Source of the DNA: Alistipes timonensis
Lineage (GTDB): Bacteria; Bacteroidota; Bacteroidia; Bacteroidales; Muribaculaceae
Assembly (NCBI GenBank): GCA_023663385.1
Contig: JAMPHO010000007.1
Span: 1-50,737, forward strand
Direction of reading: 5' to 3'
DNA length: 50,737 bases
The position numbers and the translations under genes were made by a program. Below, in pieces: positions 40,436 to 49,978 of this stretch (the stretch's first letter is position 1; each line of letters begins with the position of its first letter). A model generated the notes under the pieces. It worked only from the letters and a program-made list of their open reading frames with translations, ran no database searches and was not told the DNA's origin.

Positions 40436-43400
40436 ATGCTCTTACGGACAGTTTCCATTCTTCGCCCGTTGATTATTCTGCTTACCGCCGGCACGTTTGC
40501 CGCTTCGGCAGCGGAACCGGCCGACTCGGCCGCGATAGTAGCGCCTCCCGCTGCCGAGGGGCGCCACAATGTGTGTGGAATCGTGCGCGACAGCAACGGC
40601 GACGCCCTCATCGGGGCCGCCGTCAGCGTCAAACAGGATGCCCACTTATCGGCCATCACCGACATTGACGGGCGTTTCTGCATAGCCAACGCGCCTGAGG
40701 AGTGCGATTTGACGGTGTCGTATGTCAACTTCGTGTCGCAGCACGTCAAGGTTACCCCCGATAAGGACGAATACGCCATCACACTCCAGGAGCGCAGCCA
40801 ACAGCTTGAGGAAGTGGTGGTTGTCGGTTACGCCTCGCAGCGCAAGGTCGACCTCACAGGTTCGGTATCGTCAATCGGGTCGAAGGCTTTGGCCGACCGC
40901 CCCGTGACCAACGCGACCAACGCGCTCGCGGGTCTCGCTCCAGGCCTGACGGTGACCAACAGCGGGGGCACCACCCCCGGCTACGAGGCGCAGACCATAA
41001 CCGTGCGAGGAACCGGCACGCTCAACAACGCCGCTCCGCTCGTGGTGGTCGACGGTATGGCCGGAGTGTCGATCAGCGACATCAATCCCCGCGACATTGA
41101 AAACATATCGGTACTGAAGGATGCCGCGTCGGCCGCCATCTACGGCTCGCGAGCCGCCAACGGAGTGATTCTGATCACCACCCGCCACGGCGCCGAGTCG
41201 GCCCCGAGGTTTACCTACAGCGGCAACGTGTCGTTCGAGACTGTGGCCAAGCGCCTCAACCTGGTTACGGACTACGCCAGCTTTATGGAGATTCAGAACT
41301 ACGGGCTGGCCCTCAACGGGCAGGCTCCACGCTTCTCGCAAGGCAAAATCGACGAATGGCGCAACGACGCCGGACGCAATCCGACCATTTACCCCAACAC
41401 CGACTGGCAGGACCATATATACCGCAACCCCTCCGTTGTGCAGAGCCACAACCTTTCGGTTACGGGCGGCGGGCGGCGCGTGCGCTACAACATATCGCTG
41501 GGCTACGTCAACAACCCGGGTATGATTTACTATACCAACTATGAGCGTTACCAGCTGCGCACCAACCTCGACGTTAACATCAAGCCCTGGCTCGGCGTGG
41601 GGGCCAACATTTTCGGGTATATCGACAAGAACAACCCGTCGTCGGAGAACGCCACCGCCGGGGGCGACGTGATTTTCGGCTCGGGAGCGTTCAACACCGT
41701 GCCCGGCATGACGCTCTACGACCCCGCGACGGGGCTCTACGGCGGTGTGCAGAACCCCGAGGAGGAGAATGTGAGCAATTTCAATCCCTATCGCCGCCAG
41801 TGGTTCTACAAGGATGATTTCCCCACCCGCACTCGCCGCCTGGTTACCAAGCTCCACGCCCGCCTGCAACCCGTCAAGGGGCTGACCATCCAGGGCTCGT
41901 TCACTTATAACATATGGGACCGCCGTGTCGAGCAGCACCTTACCGACCGCGACCTCTACCGATTCACGTTCGACGGGCCGGTGCTTCTGCGCGAGGGGGT
42001 TGTGCGCACCTACATACGCCGCTATAACTACGCCAAGACATACCGCGCGTCGGAGCTGACGGCCAACTACCAGTTCAAGGTGTCGAAGCTCGAAGCCTCG
42101 GTACTGGCGGGTGTGAGCCAGGAATATGAGAAGTACGACGAGGAGATGTTCCTCAAATACGACCTAATCGACGATTCACTTACATCGATTGACGCGGGTA
42201 CGACCAACGGCAATATCACCGGCAACTATACCGAGTGGGCCATGCGTTCCTATTTCGGGCGCGTCAACCTCAATTGGGATGATAAATATCTGTTGGAAGC
42301 CAACCTCCGCGCCGACGGTTCGTCGAAGTTCGCCCCTGATAGTCGGTGGGGCTACTTCCCCTCCGTCTCGGCGGGGTGGCGAGTGTCGGAGGAGGCGTTC
42401 ATGAGGGGCGCCTCGGGGTGGCTATCGAACCTGAAGCTCCGCGCCTCCTACGGCACTCTTGGCAACAACGCGACCACAAGCTACTATATGTATCAGCCGC
42501 TGTTCGCCACTTCCAACTATGTGCTCAACGGCACTATCGCCGGGGGATTCGCCCAAACGGTGCTTTCCAACGCCTCGCTCTCGTGGGAGAAGACCCATAT
42601 GACCAACGTCGGTCTTGATTTCGGCTTCCTCAACAGCCGCCTCAGCGGTAGCCTCGAACTCTTCAACAAGGACACCAAGGGGATTCTCATTTCGCTCCCC
42701 GCGCCGCTTGAGCACGGCACGAGCGTGGTGCCCGACCAGAATGCCGGGGAGGTGAACAACAAGGGCTTCGAAATCGACCTGCATTGGAACGACCGCATAG
42801 GCAAGGTTTCCTACAGTGTCGGATTCAACCTCGCGTTTGTCGACAACAAGGTTACCAAGTTCCAGGGCGACGTGTCGTCGATCGACGGTGTCTACAAAAC
42901 TCAGGAGGGGAAGCCGATACGCCAGCTTTATGTGATGAAGGTCGACCGCATAGTGCGCGACCAGGCCGACCTTGACTATGTGCAGTCGCTCGTCGACCGC
43001 AACCCGGCCTACTTCTCAACCTACCAACGCCCCGAACTCGGCGACTTCCTTTACGCCGATGCCAACGGCGACGGGAACCTTGACGCCGACGACCGCGTGG
43101 AGATTGGCCACGGCCCCCTGCCGCGCCTCACATTCGGCATAAGCCTGGCCGCCTCCTGGAACGGCTTCGATTTCAGCGCCCTGTTCCAGGGAGTAGGCAA
43201 CCACCAGGTGTACTACAACAACCAGGCATTCCGCTTCGTGACCGTAATGGGTCAGTCGCTCAACAAGGATATTACCGACAACGCCTGGACCCCCTGGAAT
43301 CCGTATGAATCGAAGTATCCGCAGCTGCGCAACAGCGCCGACGGGCGCAACAACATAGCCAGCGACGCCTTCGTGTTCAACGCCTCTTATTTCCGCTGCA

Positions 43401-43594
43401 AGAATATCCAGCTCGGCTATACGATTCCGCGGAAGATAACCCGCAAATTCTGCGTTGAGAACCTCAAGGTTTACGCCAGCTTCGACAACCTGTTTACCAT
43501 TACCAAGTTCCCCGGTTTCGACCCGGAGGTGGGCGCCAACGTGGGCTACCCGATGACCCGCCAGTACTCTCTCGGTCTAAACCTCACATTCTGA
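40436..43594 (+). CDS. SusC/RagA-family TonB-dependent transporter
   Basis: SusC-type outer-membrane transporter of 1052 aa. After the signal peptide (about 1-24, LLTAGTFAASA) comes the CarboxypepD_reg-like domain (VCGIVRDSNGDALIGAAVSV, TDIDGRFCI), TonB-box region EEVVVVGYASQRKVDLTGSV, plug domain with VLKDAASAAIYGSRAANGV, and the 22-strand barrel ending YSLGLNLTF. With SusD directly after (5 bases) it forms a nutrient uptake pair: SusD caps the barrel and hands over a glycan or peptide. No glycoside hydrolase, peptidase or ECF/anti-sigma gene is adjacent, so the ligand cannot be deduced. Start chosen from promoter and signal peptide. Confidence 0.95.
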   Translation: MLLRTVSILRPLIILLTAGTFAASAAEPADSAAIVAPPAAEGRHNVCGIVRDSNGDALIGAAVSVKQDAHLSAITDIDGRFCIANAPEECDLTVSYVNFVSQHVKVTPDKDEYAITLQERSQQLEEVVVVGYASQRKVDLTGSVSSIGSKALADRPVTNATNALAGLAPGLTVTNSGGTTPGYEAQTITVRGTGTLNNAAPLVVVDGMAGVSISDINPRDIENISVLKDAASAAIYGSRAANGVILITTRHGAESAPRFTYSGNVSFETVAKRLNLVTDYASFMEIQNYGLALNGQAPRFSQGKIDEWRNDAGRNPTIYPNTDWQDHIYRNPSVVQSHNLSVTGGGRRVRYNISLGYVNNPGMIYYTNYERYQLRTNLDVNIKPWLGVGANIFGYIDKNNPSSENATAGGDVIFGSGAFNTVPGMTLYDPATGLYGGVQNPEEENVSNFNPYRRQWFYKDDFPTRTRRLVTKLHARLQPVKGLTIQGSFTYNIWDRRVEQHLTDRDLYRFTFDGPVLLREGVVRTYIRRYNYAKTYRASELTANYQFKVSKLEASVLAGVSQEYEKYDEEMFLKYDLIDDSLTSIDAGTTNGNITGNYTEWAMRSYFGRVNLNWDDKYLLEANLRADGSSKFAPDSRWGYFPSVSAGWRVSEEAFMRGASGWLSNLKLRASYGTLGNNATTSYYMYQPLFATSNYVLNGTIAGGFAQTVLSNASLSWEKTHMTNVGLDFGFLNSRLSGSLELFNKDTKGILISLPAPLEHGTSVVPDQNAGEVNNKGFEIDLHWNDRIGKVSYSVGFNLAFVDNKVTKFQGDVSSIDGVYKTQEGKPIRQLYVMKVDRIVRDQADLDYVQSLVDRNPAYFSTYQRPELGDFLYADANGDGNLDADDRVEIGHGPLPRLTFGISLAASWNGFDFSALFQGVGNHQVYYNNQAFRFVTVMGQSLNKDITDNAWTPWNPYESKYPQLRNSADGRNNIASDAFVFNASYFRCKNIQLGYTIPRKITRKFCVENLKVYASFDNLFTITKFPGFDPEVGANVGYPMTRQYSLGLNLTF

Positions 43595-43599
43595 CAATT

Positions 43600-45336
43600 A
43601 TGAAAGCTCTATATACAGCCACAATCTTAGCCGCCGCGCTCGCTCTCGCCGGATGCGAGGACCTCGACTATACACCCGCCGACCAGATGTCGGGGCAGAC
43701 CTTCTGGCAGACCGAAGACCACGCCCGTCAGGCCGCCGTAGGGCTCTACGCCGCTATGAAGGCCCCCTGGTGCTTCGGCATGGAGTTCACGTTTGATATG
43801 TGTTCCGACATTGCCGACGGCGTGTCACCCTGGGCCCACATAGCCCGCGGCACCTCCTTCTCGTCGGCCAGCGGTGGCGTGCAGAACCACTGGCAGTACC
43901 TCTACGAGCTGGTTCACCGCTCTAATACGGTTATCCGCAACGTCGCCACAATGCCGATTAGCCGCGAGACCATCGACCGGGTGACGGGTGAGGCCAAATT
44001 TCTCCGCGCCATGGCTTATTTCCGCATGCTCAATTGCTGGGGCGGCGTGCCGTACTACGACGAAAGCTGCGACATCAACTCCCAGTTTGCCAACCTGAAG
44101 TCGCCGAGGTGCTCCCGCGAGGAGCTGTTAGGGCATATCCTCGACGACCTGGAGGATGCCATCGCCAAGCTCCCCGTCGAGTGGGAGGCGGCCGACCTCG
44201 GGCGCGCCACCAAGGGTGCCGCTTACGCCCTTCGGGGGAAGGTGTACCTTTTCAACGGGATGTGGGACCTGGCCGCCGCCGATTTCGAGGAGATTGTGTA
44301 CAACAAGACCAACAACTACGGCTACGAGCTCCACGGCGACTACAACGAGCTTTTCCGCCTTTACAACGGCAACCACTCCAAGGAGATGATTTTCTCCATA
44401 CAGTCGATTGACGGCAACGTGGCGGGCTACGCGCTCGACATTGTGTCGTACTTCGGCAACAAGTCGACTATGCGCCTGATCGCGGGTAACTCCATCGTGC
44501 CCTCGACTACCCTGGCCGATATGTATGAGAACCTCGACGGCTCACCGTTCAACTGGGACGACCTGTTTCCCGGCTTCAACGCGGCCCCCTCACAGGTGCG
44601 CCGTCGGCTTATGAGCGTGGCCATCGACCAAGGTTCGACCGTGGTGACGAGCACGCTCGAATGCGACACAACCAAAGTGATGGATGCCTATCGCCTCCGC
44701 GACCCCCGCCTTTGTCTGAATATCATAACTCCCTACTCCCACTACCTTGGCACCGACGCGGGTTCCGTACCTCGCGACAAGCAGTTCGTGCTCGCCGACG
44801 CGACGCAGGGAGGGGCGCCGATGGAGGCGATGGCGTTCATCCGTAATTCCGAAGGGTGGAACTCATATTTCTGGCGTAAGTGGATTCCCACCGGCAACCT
44901 CGACGGCTATTGGGGCGAATACAACCGCACCCCTTACGAGTTCCCGCTGCTTCGCCTGGGCGACGTGCTGCTGATGCTTGCCGAGGCTTACAATGAGAGC
45001 GGCTACCCCGACAAGGCTGTTGAGGAAATCAACAAGGTGCGCGCCCGTGTCGGTATGCCGGGTATCAACTCCGGGGAGCCCTGGCTCGCCGCCGAGGGGC
45101 ACGACGCGGTGGCCGAGCGCATACGCCGCGAGCGCGCTTTCGAGCTTGCCGGCGAGGGGCAGCGCTACTGGGACCTCCGTCGCTGGGGGCTGCTTGAATC
45201 GACCGTTAAGAACGCCACCGACATCTTCGGCGACCTTATGTACACCCGTTCTTACCAGCCCCGCCATATGACCTGGCCCATACCTCTGGTAGAGCTCGAC
45301 CGAAATCCAAACTTGGTTCAAAACGAGCAGTGGTAG
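43600..45336 (+). CDS. SusD/RagB-family nutrient-binding lipoprotein
   Basis: SusD-like surface lipoprotein (578 aa) with lipobox ALALAGCEDLD. The TPR-rich scaffold has QTFWQTEDHARQAAVGLYAAM, LVHRSNTVIRNVA, TGEAKFLRAMAYFRMLNCWG and GAAYALRGKVYLFNGMWDLA. The C-terminal family signature is EFPLLRLGDVLLMLAEAYNE, AVEEINKVRARVGMPG and RIRRERAFELAGEGQRYWDL, ending in the expected NPNLVQNEQW. It is cotranscribed with the SusC gene, 5 bases apart. The ligand is unknown. Confidence 0.96.
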   Translation: MKALYTATILAAALALAGCEDLDYTPADQMSGQTFWQTEDHARQAAVGLYAAMKAPWCFGMEFTFDMCSDIADGVSPWAHIARGTSFSSASGGVQNHWQYLYELVHRSNTVIRNVATMPISRETIDRVTGEAKFLRAMAYFRMLNCWGGVPYYDESCDINSQFANLKSPRCSREELLGHILDDLEDAIAKLPVEWEAADLGRATKGAAYALRGKVYLFNGMWDLAAADFEEIVYNKTNNYGYELHGDYNELFRLYNGNHSKEMIFSIQSIDGNVAGYALDIVSYFGNKSTMRLIAGNSIVPSTTLADMYENLDGSPFNWDDLFPGFNAAPSQVRRRLMSVAIDQGSTVVTSTLECDTTKVMDAYRLRDPRLCLNIITPYSHYLGTDAGSVPRDKQFVLADATQGGAPMEAMAFIRNSEGWNSYFWRKWIPTGNLDGYWGEYNRTPYEFPLLRLGDVLLMLAEAYNESGYPDKAVEEINKVRARVGMPGINSGEPWLAAEGHDAVAERIRRERAFELAGEGQRYWDLRRWGLLESTVKNATDIFGDLMYTRSYQPRHMTWPIPLVELDRNPNLVQNEQW

Positions 45337-45480
45337 ACCTTCGCGGGTTGCGTAAGTTTAAATTGAAGGCTGTTTTTTTATCATAAATTATAAAGTCGGG
45401 ATGTTTATGGTTAAATCGGCGTTAAAGTGGCGGAAGCTGCTAAACGTACGGTTGTTATAATGGTCATAAAGGCGTGAACA

Positions 45481-45497
45481 GGGAACAAATGGTTCCC
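45481..45497. promoter_or_regulatory. Inverted repeat upstream of the Cys-rich protein gene
   Basis: GGGAAC-AAATG-GTTCCC, a 6-bp inverted repeat 47 bases before the start at 45544. No TAnnTTTG box was found in the 207-base gap 45337-45543, so this gene may use another sigma factor or a regulator; the repeat is a candidate operator. Low certainty. Confidence 0.3.
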
Positions 45498-45543
45498 GCC
45501 GCGAACCTGAATATCCAAACTTATAAATATAGAAACAGCGATT

Positions 45544-46095
45544 ATGAAAAAGAAACTTCTCAGCTTAGCTATCATAGCGATGTCGGTAGCCTCTTTCGGC
45601 GCTACCGCCCAGACCAAGACCACTACTTCGTGCGACACCAAGGCCAAGGGCGCCTGTGTGGCCGAGGAGTGCGGCAACCCCGGCAAGCAGTGCCGCAAGG
45701 CTCCCTGCCCCTTTGACGGCCTAACTCTCTCCGACGCGCAGAAGAGCCAGCTCCAGCAGCTCAACGCTTCGCGCCGCGAGGCACGCAAGACCGAGGCCCG
45801 CGACCGCAAGGCCGACAAGCAGCGGGGCGACTCGGCCCGTATGGCTGCCCGCCGCGCCGACAAGCAGGAATACCTCAAGCAGGTGAAATCCATCGTAGGC
45901 CCCGAGCAGTATGTGATCTTCCTGGAGAACTTCTACGTTAACGGCGGCGGCCAGCGCCACCCCGGAAAGGGTGCCATCCAGCAGGGCCGTATGGCAAAGG
46001 CCCACGGCCTCCGCGGCAAAGCCCACAAGGGTGACCGCCCCCTGAAAGCCAAGACTATGAAGGTATCGCAGGGTACCGCCCAGGCATCCAACTGA
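45544..46095 (+). CDS. Periplasmic Cys-rich Spy-like protein (DUF4890-like)
   Basis: A 183-aa exported protein with a signal peptide (about 1-22, SVASFGATAQ). The mature N-terminus has six Cys in about 30 residues (SCDTKAKGACVAEECGN, then KQCRKAPCPF). Then follows a basic helical region beginning LTLSDAQKSQLQQLNASRRE, which resembles the LTxxQ-type start of Spy/CpxP-like and DUF4890 proteins. The tail is strongly basic with many Gly/Lys/Arg/His. A periplasmic chaperone or metal-binding role is possible; neither is shown. It is a single-gene unit closed by a very long terminator palindrome. Confidence 0.7.
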   Translation: MKKKLLSLAIIAMSVASFGATAQTKTTTSCDTKAKGACVAEECGNPGKQCRKAPCPFDGLTLSDAQKSQLQQLNASRREARKTEARDRKADKQRGDSARMAARRADKQEYLKQVKSIVGPEQYVIFLENFYVNGGGQRHPGKGAIQQGRMAKAHGLRGKAHKGDRPLKAKTMKVSQGTAQASN

Positions 46096-46124
46096 AATTC
46101 GCACTGATTGCCCCCGGGCAACAA

Positions 46125-46174
46125 AGCTACAACAAAGCGATAGACGCGGCCGCGTCTATCGCTTTGTTGTAGCT
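46125..46174. terminator. Perfect 50-base palindrome, bidirectional terminator
   Basis: Positions 46125-46149 are the exact reverse complement of 46150-46174 (25 bp, no loop; centre GCGGCCGC, ends AGCTAC/GTAGCT). It lies between two convergent genes. Downstream tracts are AATTGTTTG on the plus strand and TTTGTTGCC on the minus strand, modest for a terminator. Confidence 0.85.
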
Positions 46175-46209
46175 AATTGTTTGCGAGTCCTGCTATACTC
46201 AGCGAGGGC

Positions 46210-46953
46210 TCAGGCTTTGCCTTGGGAGGCGACGGCTTCCATGCGGCGGCGTACCTCTTCGGAGTCGCCGGGTATGTAGTCTTTCACGAGGTTGAGGTCG
46301 TCGTCGAACTCGAACACCCAGGGGGTCGCTGTCGGGAGGTTGAGCGAGGAGATGTCGTTGTCGGAAATCCCTTTGAGATGCTTTATGATGCCGCGGAGAC
46401 TGTTGCCGTGGGCTACGATAAGGATGTCGTCGCACTGTTTCAGCGATGGTAAAATCACGCATTCCCAGTAAGGCATGGTGCGGGCTATGGTGTCGCGGAG
46501 CGACTCGGTGCGCGGCAGTTCGGCCGCGGGCACTCCGGCGTAACGCGGGTCGAGTGCGGGAACGCGGGGGTCGCCGGCGGGAATCGGGGCGGGCGCGACA
46601 TCGTAGGCCCTGCGCCATAGGTGTACCTGCTCCTCGCCATATTCGGCGGCAGTCTCGCTCTTGTTGAGTCCCTGCAATATGCCGTAATGCTTCTCGTTGA
46701 GCCGCCAGGATTTCTCTACGGGAATCCAGTCGAGGTTCATACGGTCGAGCACGGTGTCGAGGGTCTTTACGGCGCGTTTCAGCAGCGAGGTATAGGCCCG
46801 GTCGAATTTGAAGCCTTTCGAGCGCAGAAGGTCTCCGGCGTCGGCGGCTTCTCGTATCCCCTTTGGCGTGAGGTCAACGTCGGTCCACCCGGTGAATCGG
46901 TTCTCTTTGTTCCATTCGCTCTCGCCGTGGCGGAGCAGTACTATTCGTTTCAT
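46210..46953 (-). CDS. gpmA: 2,3-bisphosphoglycerate-dependent phosphoglycerate mutase
   Basis: Glycolytic dPGM (247 aa, usual length) interconverting 3- and 2-phosphoglycerate. The phosphohistidine motif is [20 protein letters not shown] near the N-terminus (H in RHGE), and other family segments are [31 protein letters not shown] and the second active-site His in [16 protein letters not shown]. It stands alone on the minus strand between the 46125-46174 palindrome and the terminator of the TonB receptor gene. No clear promoter box is seen in the 31 bases between that terminator and its start. Confidence 0.97.
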   Translation of the reverse strand: MKRIVLLRHGESEWNKENRFTGWTDVDLTPKGIREAADAGDLLRSKGFKFDRAYTSLLKRAVKTLDTVLDRMNLDWIPVEKSWRLNEKHYGILQGLNKSETAAEYGEEQVHLWRRAYDVAPAPIPAGDPRVPALDPRYAGVPAAELPRTESLRDTIARTMPYWECVILPSLKQCDDILIVAHGNSLRGIIKHLKGISDNDISSLNLPTATPWVFEFDDDLNLVKDYIPGDSEEVRRRMEAVASQGKA

Positions 46954-46984
46954 ATTGCTAAGTATCTTTTACAGAATCAAAAGT

Positions 46985-47016
46985 GGAAGCCGAAGCCAAC
47001 ATTGGCTTCGGCTTCC
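46985..47016 (-). terminator. Intrinsic terminator of the TonB-receptor operon
   Basis: Perfect 13-bp stem (46985-46997 with 47004-47016; GGAAGCCGAAGCC arm), loop AACATT. It is followed on the minus strand by ACTTTTGATT. It lies 46 bases after the receptor stop codon. Confidence 0.85.
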
Positions 47017-47062
47017 TTTATATTAACAAATGAAACGGGTCGAAAGGTCGTATACTATGGGG

Positions 47063-48946
47063 TCAGAAGGTGAGTTTCAGGCCGCCGAGCGCTGTGAAGC
47101 CGGGCATCTCGTATCCGCGGTTGATGGTGTAGCGGGCATCTGTGATGTTTTCCAGCCGCAGGAATACGTCGGCGAAGCGGCAGGCTCTGACTGAGATTTT
47201 GAGGTTGAGCAGGGCGTAATTCTGGGTAGGAACGTCGGGGGCCACATATAGTCCGGCGACACCCTTGAGGTCGGCCGCTACCTTCAGACGCTTCCACAGG
47301 GAAAGCTCCGCGCCGATGTAGTACTGATGGGTCGGCGCGCCGACGAGGTCGGTGAGCGAGGTGTGGAGGTAGCTGTAGGAGGCGAAGAGCCAAAGCCGCT
47401 CAACCGGGTGGCTGCTGGCCGAGAACTCGATACCTTTGTTGATGAAACGGCCGGTGTTTAGGTTCTTGCTGTCGACCACCTGGATCATATTGTCACCCTT
47501 GCTGTAGTATGCCGTGACCTCGGCGTTGAGGTAGCGCGAGAACTGTTTGCCGAGGCTGAGCTCATAGTTCATCATTCGCTCGGGGTCGAGATCGGGGTTG
47601 GCCATACGGTAGAGGTACAGCTCGCGGAACGACGGGTTGCGGTAGCCCATGGCGAGGGTGCCTTTAAGGGTGAACCCGAGTCCCGGGTTGAGCGCGAAGC
47701 CGAATTGCGGCACCCATTGGGTCGAAAATTTGTCGCTGTTGGCCATACGCAGGCCCCCGTTGAGGTTCAATAGGTCTCCTGCAAGGGTCTGGGAGAGGGT
47801 GATATAGGGCGAATACTCGGTTATTGTCTTTCGGCCGATCGTGGTCATGGAACCCTCCGCGTGGTCTTTGCCGCCGGATGTCGGAATCTCGCCTGAGTAA
47901 CGGTCGAAGTCGAAGCCCACCGTAGCCGAGGCGCCCCGCCACGGGGTGAAGTTTTGGTAGGCTATGACGCCGAGACGGTCGTCGGTGCTATGGAAGTGGC
48001 GCGGATCGTCGACAAAGTGGTTGCCGTAGCTATAATACACCCTCACCGTGCCGTTGGTCGAACCGTAGCGGTTGGTAGCGCTCACCGATGCCTCTCCGCG
48101 GGTGATGGACTGGCTGTAGATGTCGGTCGATTCAGGGTCGGAGAGCTTCGGGTATATCGGGTCGTTACCTTTGAAGCGCGTCAGCGTGTAGTCGGCGGTC
48201 GCTTTCCAATGGTCTGAGAAGTCGTAGCCTATTTTGGCATAACCTTCGGCCTGGCGGAAATCGAAATTGTCGGTAGTGCCGTCGGTGCGGTTGTAGGACA
48301 GCGACACCAGCGAGGAGAAGCGGCCGAAGCGGGTGGTGTTGGTCAGCGAGGTCAGCCAGGTATTGTATGAGCCGTACTGGGTGGTCAGGGTCGTGCGCAC
48401 GCCCCGCTGGCGGGGATTCTTTGTGATTACGTTGATGGCCCCGGCCATGGCGTTGGAGCCGTAGAGCACCGAGCCCGGGCCTCGGAGAACCTCGACCCGT
48501 TCGACGTATTCCTTGGAATAGAAGTCGGCTATGTGGTGGGAGTAGATGCCGGCGAACTGGGGCTGGCCGTCGACCATCATCAGCACGGCGCTGGCGCGGT
48601 CGCCACCCACGCCGCGTAGCTTGATGTGGCCCGAGCCGCCGTTGCTCACCCCGAAGCCGAAGATGCTTCGCTCGCTGACGAAGAGACTCGGCACCATGCC
48701 CGAGATGGCCGACAGCACCTGGGTCTGCCCCGCTGATTCGAGCCGCTCGGGGCCGATTACCGACACGGTGTAGGGGAGGAGGTCCTTCGATACCCGGCTG
48801 TTGGTGCCGGTAACGACTACCTCGCCGAGATGGAGGGTGGAGTCGGCGGTTTCAGCGGCATAGCCCGCTGCCGCGGAGGCCAGCGCGAGGAGCGGAAACA
48901 GACGTTGTCTCATATTGATGAGTCGCATCTCAAATGGCCGCGTCAT
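47063..48946 (-). CDS. TonB-dependent outer-membrane receptor
   Basis: TonB-dependent receptor (627 aa, or 616 from ATG 48913) of the smaller Cir/BtuB-like class, not SusC-like. Signal peptide QRLFPLLALASAAAGYAAE, TonB-box-like LHLGEVVVTGTNSRV, plug domain with LESAGQTQVLSAISGMVPS and VERVEVLRGPGSVLYGSNAM AGAINVITK (split here), and a 22-strand barrel ending in FTALGGLKLTF. Ligand candidates are an iron chelate, cobalamin or another metal complex; none is proven. The frame start at 48946 overlaps the stop of the DUF362 gene as ATGA; starts at 48928 and 48913 give shorter signal peptides. Confidence 0.92.
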   Translation of the reverse strand: MTRPFEMRLINMRQRLFPLLALASAAAGYAAETADSTLHLGEVVVTGTNSRVSKDLLPYTVSVIGPERLESAGQTQVLSAISGMVPSLFVSERSIFGFGVSNGGSGHIKLRGVGGDRASAVLMMVDGQPQFAGIYSHHIADFYSKEYVERVEVLRGPGSVLYGSNAMAGAINVITKNPRQRGVRTTLTTQYGSYNTWLTSLTNTTRFGRFSSLVSLSYNRTDGTTDNFDFRQAEGYAKIGYDFSDHWKATADYTLTRFKGNDPIYPKLSDPESTDIYSQSITRGEASVSATNRYGSTNGTVRVYYSYGNHFVDDPRHFHSTDDRLGVIAYQNFTPWRGASATVGFDFDRYSGEIPTSGGKDHAEGSMTTIGRKTITEYSPYITLSQTLAGDLLNLNGGLRMANSDKFSTQWVPQFGFALNPGLGFTLKGTLAMGYRNPSFRELYLYRMANPDLDPERMMNYELSLGKQFSRYLNAEVTAYYSKGDNMIQVVDSKNLNTGRFINKGIEFSASSHPVERLWLFASYSYLHTSLTDLVGAPTHQYYIGAELSLWKRLKVAADLKGVAGLYVAPDVPTQNYALLNLKISVRACRFADVFLRLENITDARYTINRGYEMPGFTALGGLKLTF

Positions 48947-49896
48947 TCAGCCTGGTCTAAGTTCACAATCTCGTAATCGGTCGAACCGAGCCCGATTGAT
49001 TCCGCATAGTCGATGGTGTGGGTCCCGTGGCGGCTGTTTATGCGCTCGATAAGCGGGGCGTTGTCGTTGCCCTCGGAGGGGCGCATATTGAAAATTATAT
49101 CGACGCAAGCCTTGTCGAGGGCCACAGGGTCGGTCGAGGCCAGGATGCCGTAATCCTTCACGAGCACGTCGGAAGGGTGGGCGTCGCAGTCGCAATCGAC
49201 CGACATATTGTTCATTATGTTGATGTATACGATGTTGTCGCCGAAGTAGTCGTCGACGGCCTGGGCGGCTGCCGCCATCGATTCGAGAAAAAGGTCCTGG
49301 TCGGCGATGTTCTTCCAGATTTCCGCGGTATTATCGGTTTTGCCGGCGGAGTGGATGTAAGTCTTGCCGTCGGCCGACGCCACACCGATGCTGGCGTTTT
49401 TCAGTACGCCGCCGTAGCCGCCCATCGCGTGCCCCTTGAAATGGGCGAGGTTGACCATATAGTCGTAACGGGGGAGGTGGCTCCCCACGATGTCATACTT
49501 GATGTGCTTGCGGTCGCGCACGGGAATCCTCATCTGCCCCTCCTCGTCCATAAGGTCAACCGGGGCGATAGTGTCGTAACCATGTTCGCGCACCGTCTGC
49601 CAGTGGGCCTCGAACGTGTTGCGTTTCCCCTCGTAGGCCGTGTTGCACTCGACAATCGTGCCCCTCACGGAGTCGACCAGCGCGCTTATCAGCGTCGGTT
49701 TAAGGTAGTTGGGGTTCCCGGCCTCGCCGGTGCTGATTTTGACGGCTACGCGGTGGCCGTCGGCCGGGCGTCCGAGCGCTTTGTAAACCTTGACGAGAGC
49801 CTCGGGAGTGATTTCCCGGGTCATGAATACTTTCGACTTGGCGCCTGCTGACATAGCCGCCGCGCCGATGAGCACAAACAGAAGAAACTTTTTCAT
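48943..49896 (-). CDS. Exported DUF362-domain protein
   Basis: A 317-aa protein with a signal peptide (about 1-19, AAAMSAGAKS) and a DUF362 domain: VAVKISTGEAGNPNYLKPTL, IVECNTAYEGKRNTFEAHW, LAHFKGHAMGGYGGVLKNAS, MSVDCDCDAHPSDVLVKDYG and STDPVALDKACVDI. Many DUF362 proteins carry ferredoxin-like 4Fe-4S motifs at the C-terminus; here that part is absent. Only the Cys of the VDCDCDAHP segment and two others (VECNTA, KACVDI) remain. Function unknown. It is translationally coupled to the TonB receptor, so a role in metal or cofactor acquisition is possible. Confidence 0.85.
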   Translation of the reverse strand: MKKFLLFVLIGAAAMSAGAKSKVFMTREITPEALVKVYKALGRPADGHRVAVKISTGEAGNPNYLKPTLISALVDSVRGTIVECNTAYEGKRNTFEAHWQTVREHGYDTIAPVDLMDEEGQMRIPVRDRKHIKYDIVGSHLPRYDYMVNLAHFKGHAMGGYGGVLKNASIGVASADGKTYIHSAGKTDNTAEIWKNIADQDLFLESMAAAAQAVDDYFGDNIVYINIMNNMSVDCDCDAHPSDVLVKDYGILASTDPVALDKACVDIIFNMRPSEGNDNAPLIERINSRHGTHTIDYAESIGLGSTDYEIVNLDQAE

Positions 49897-49931
49897 CGCG
49901 TGGAGTTGATTGGGTTATTGCTTAAGTCGCT

Positions 49932-49978
49932 GAATCCGCCCGCGTCTCGGCGGCGGATTCCTTAACATCGCGAATTTA
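49932..49978 (-). promoter_or_regulatory. -7 box and leader hairpin of the DUF362-receptor operon
   Basis: TAAATTCG (49971-49978, minus) is a -7 box; the nearest TTG is 26 bases upstream. The leader then forms a hairpin GAATCCGCC / GGCGGATTC (49932-49940 with 49952-49960), with no T tract. It may be a stability or regulatory hairpin. No clear Fur box was seen. Confidence 0.4.
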
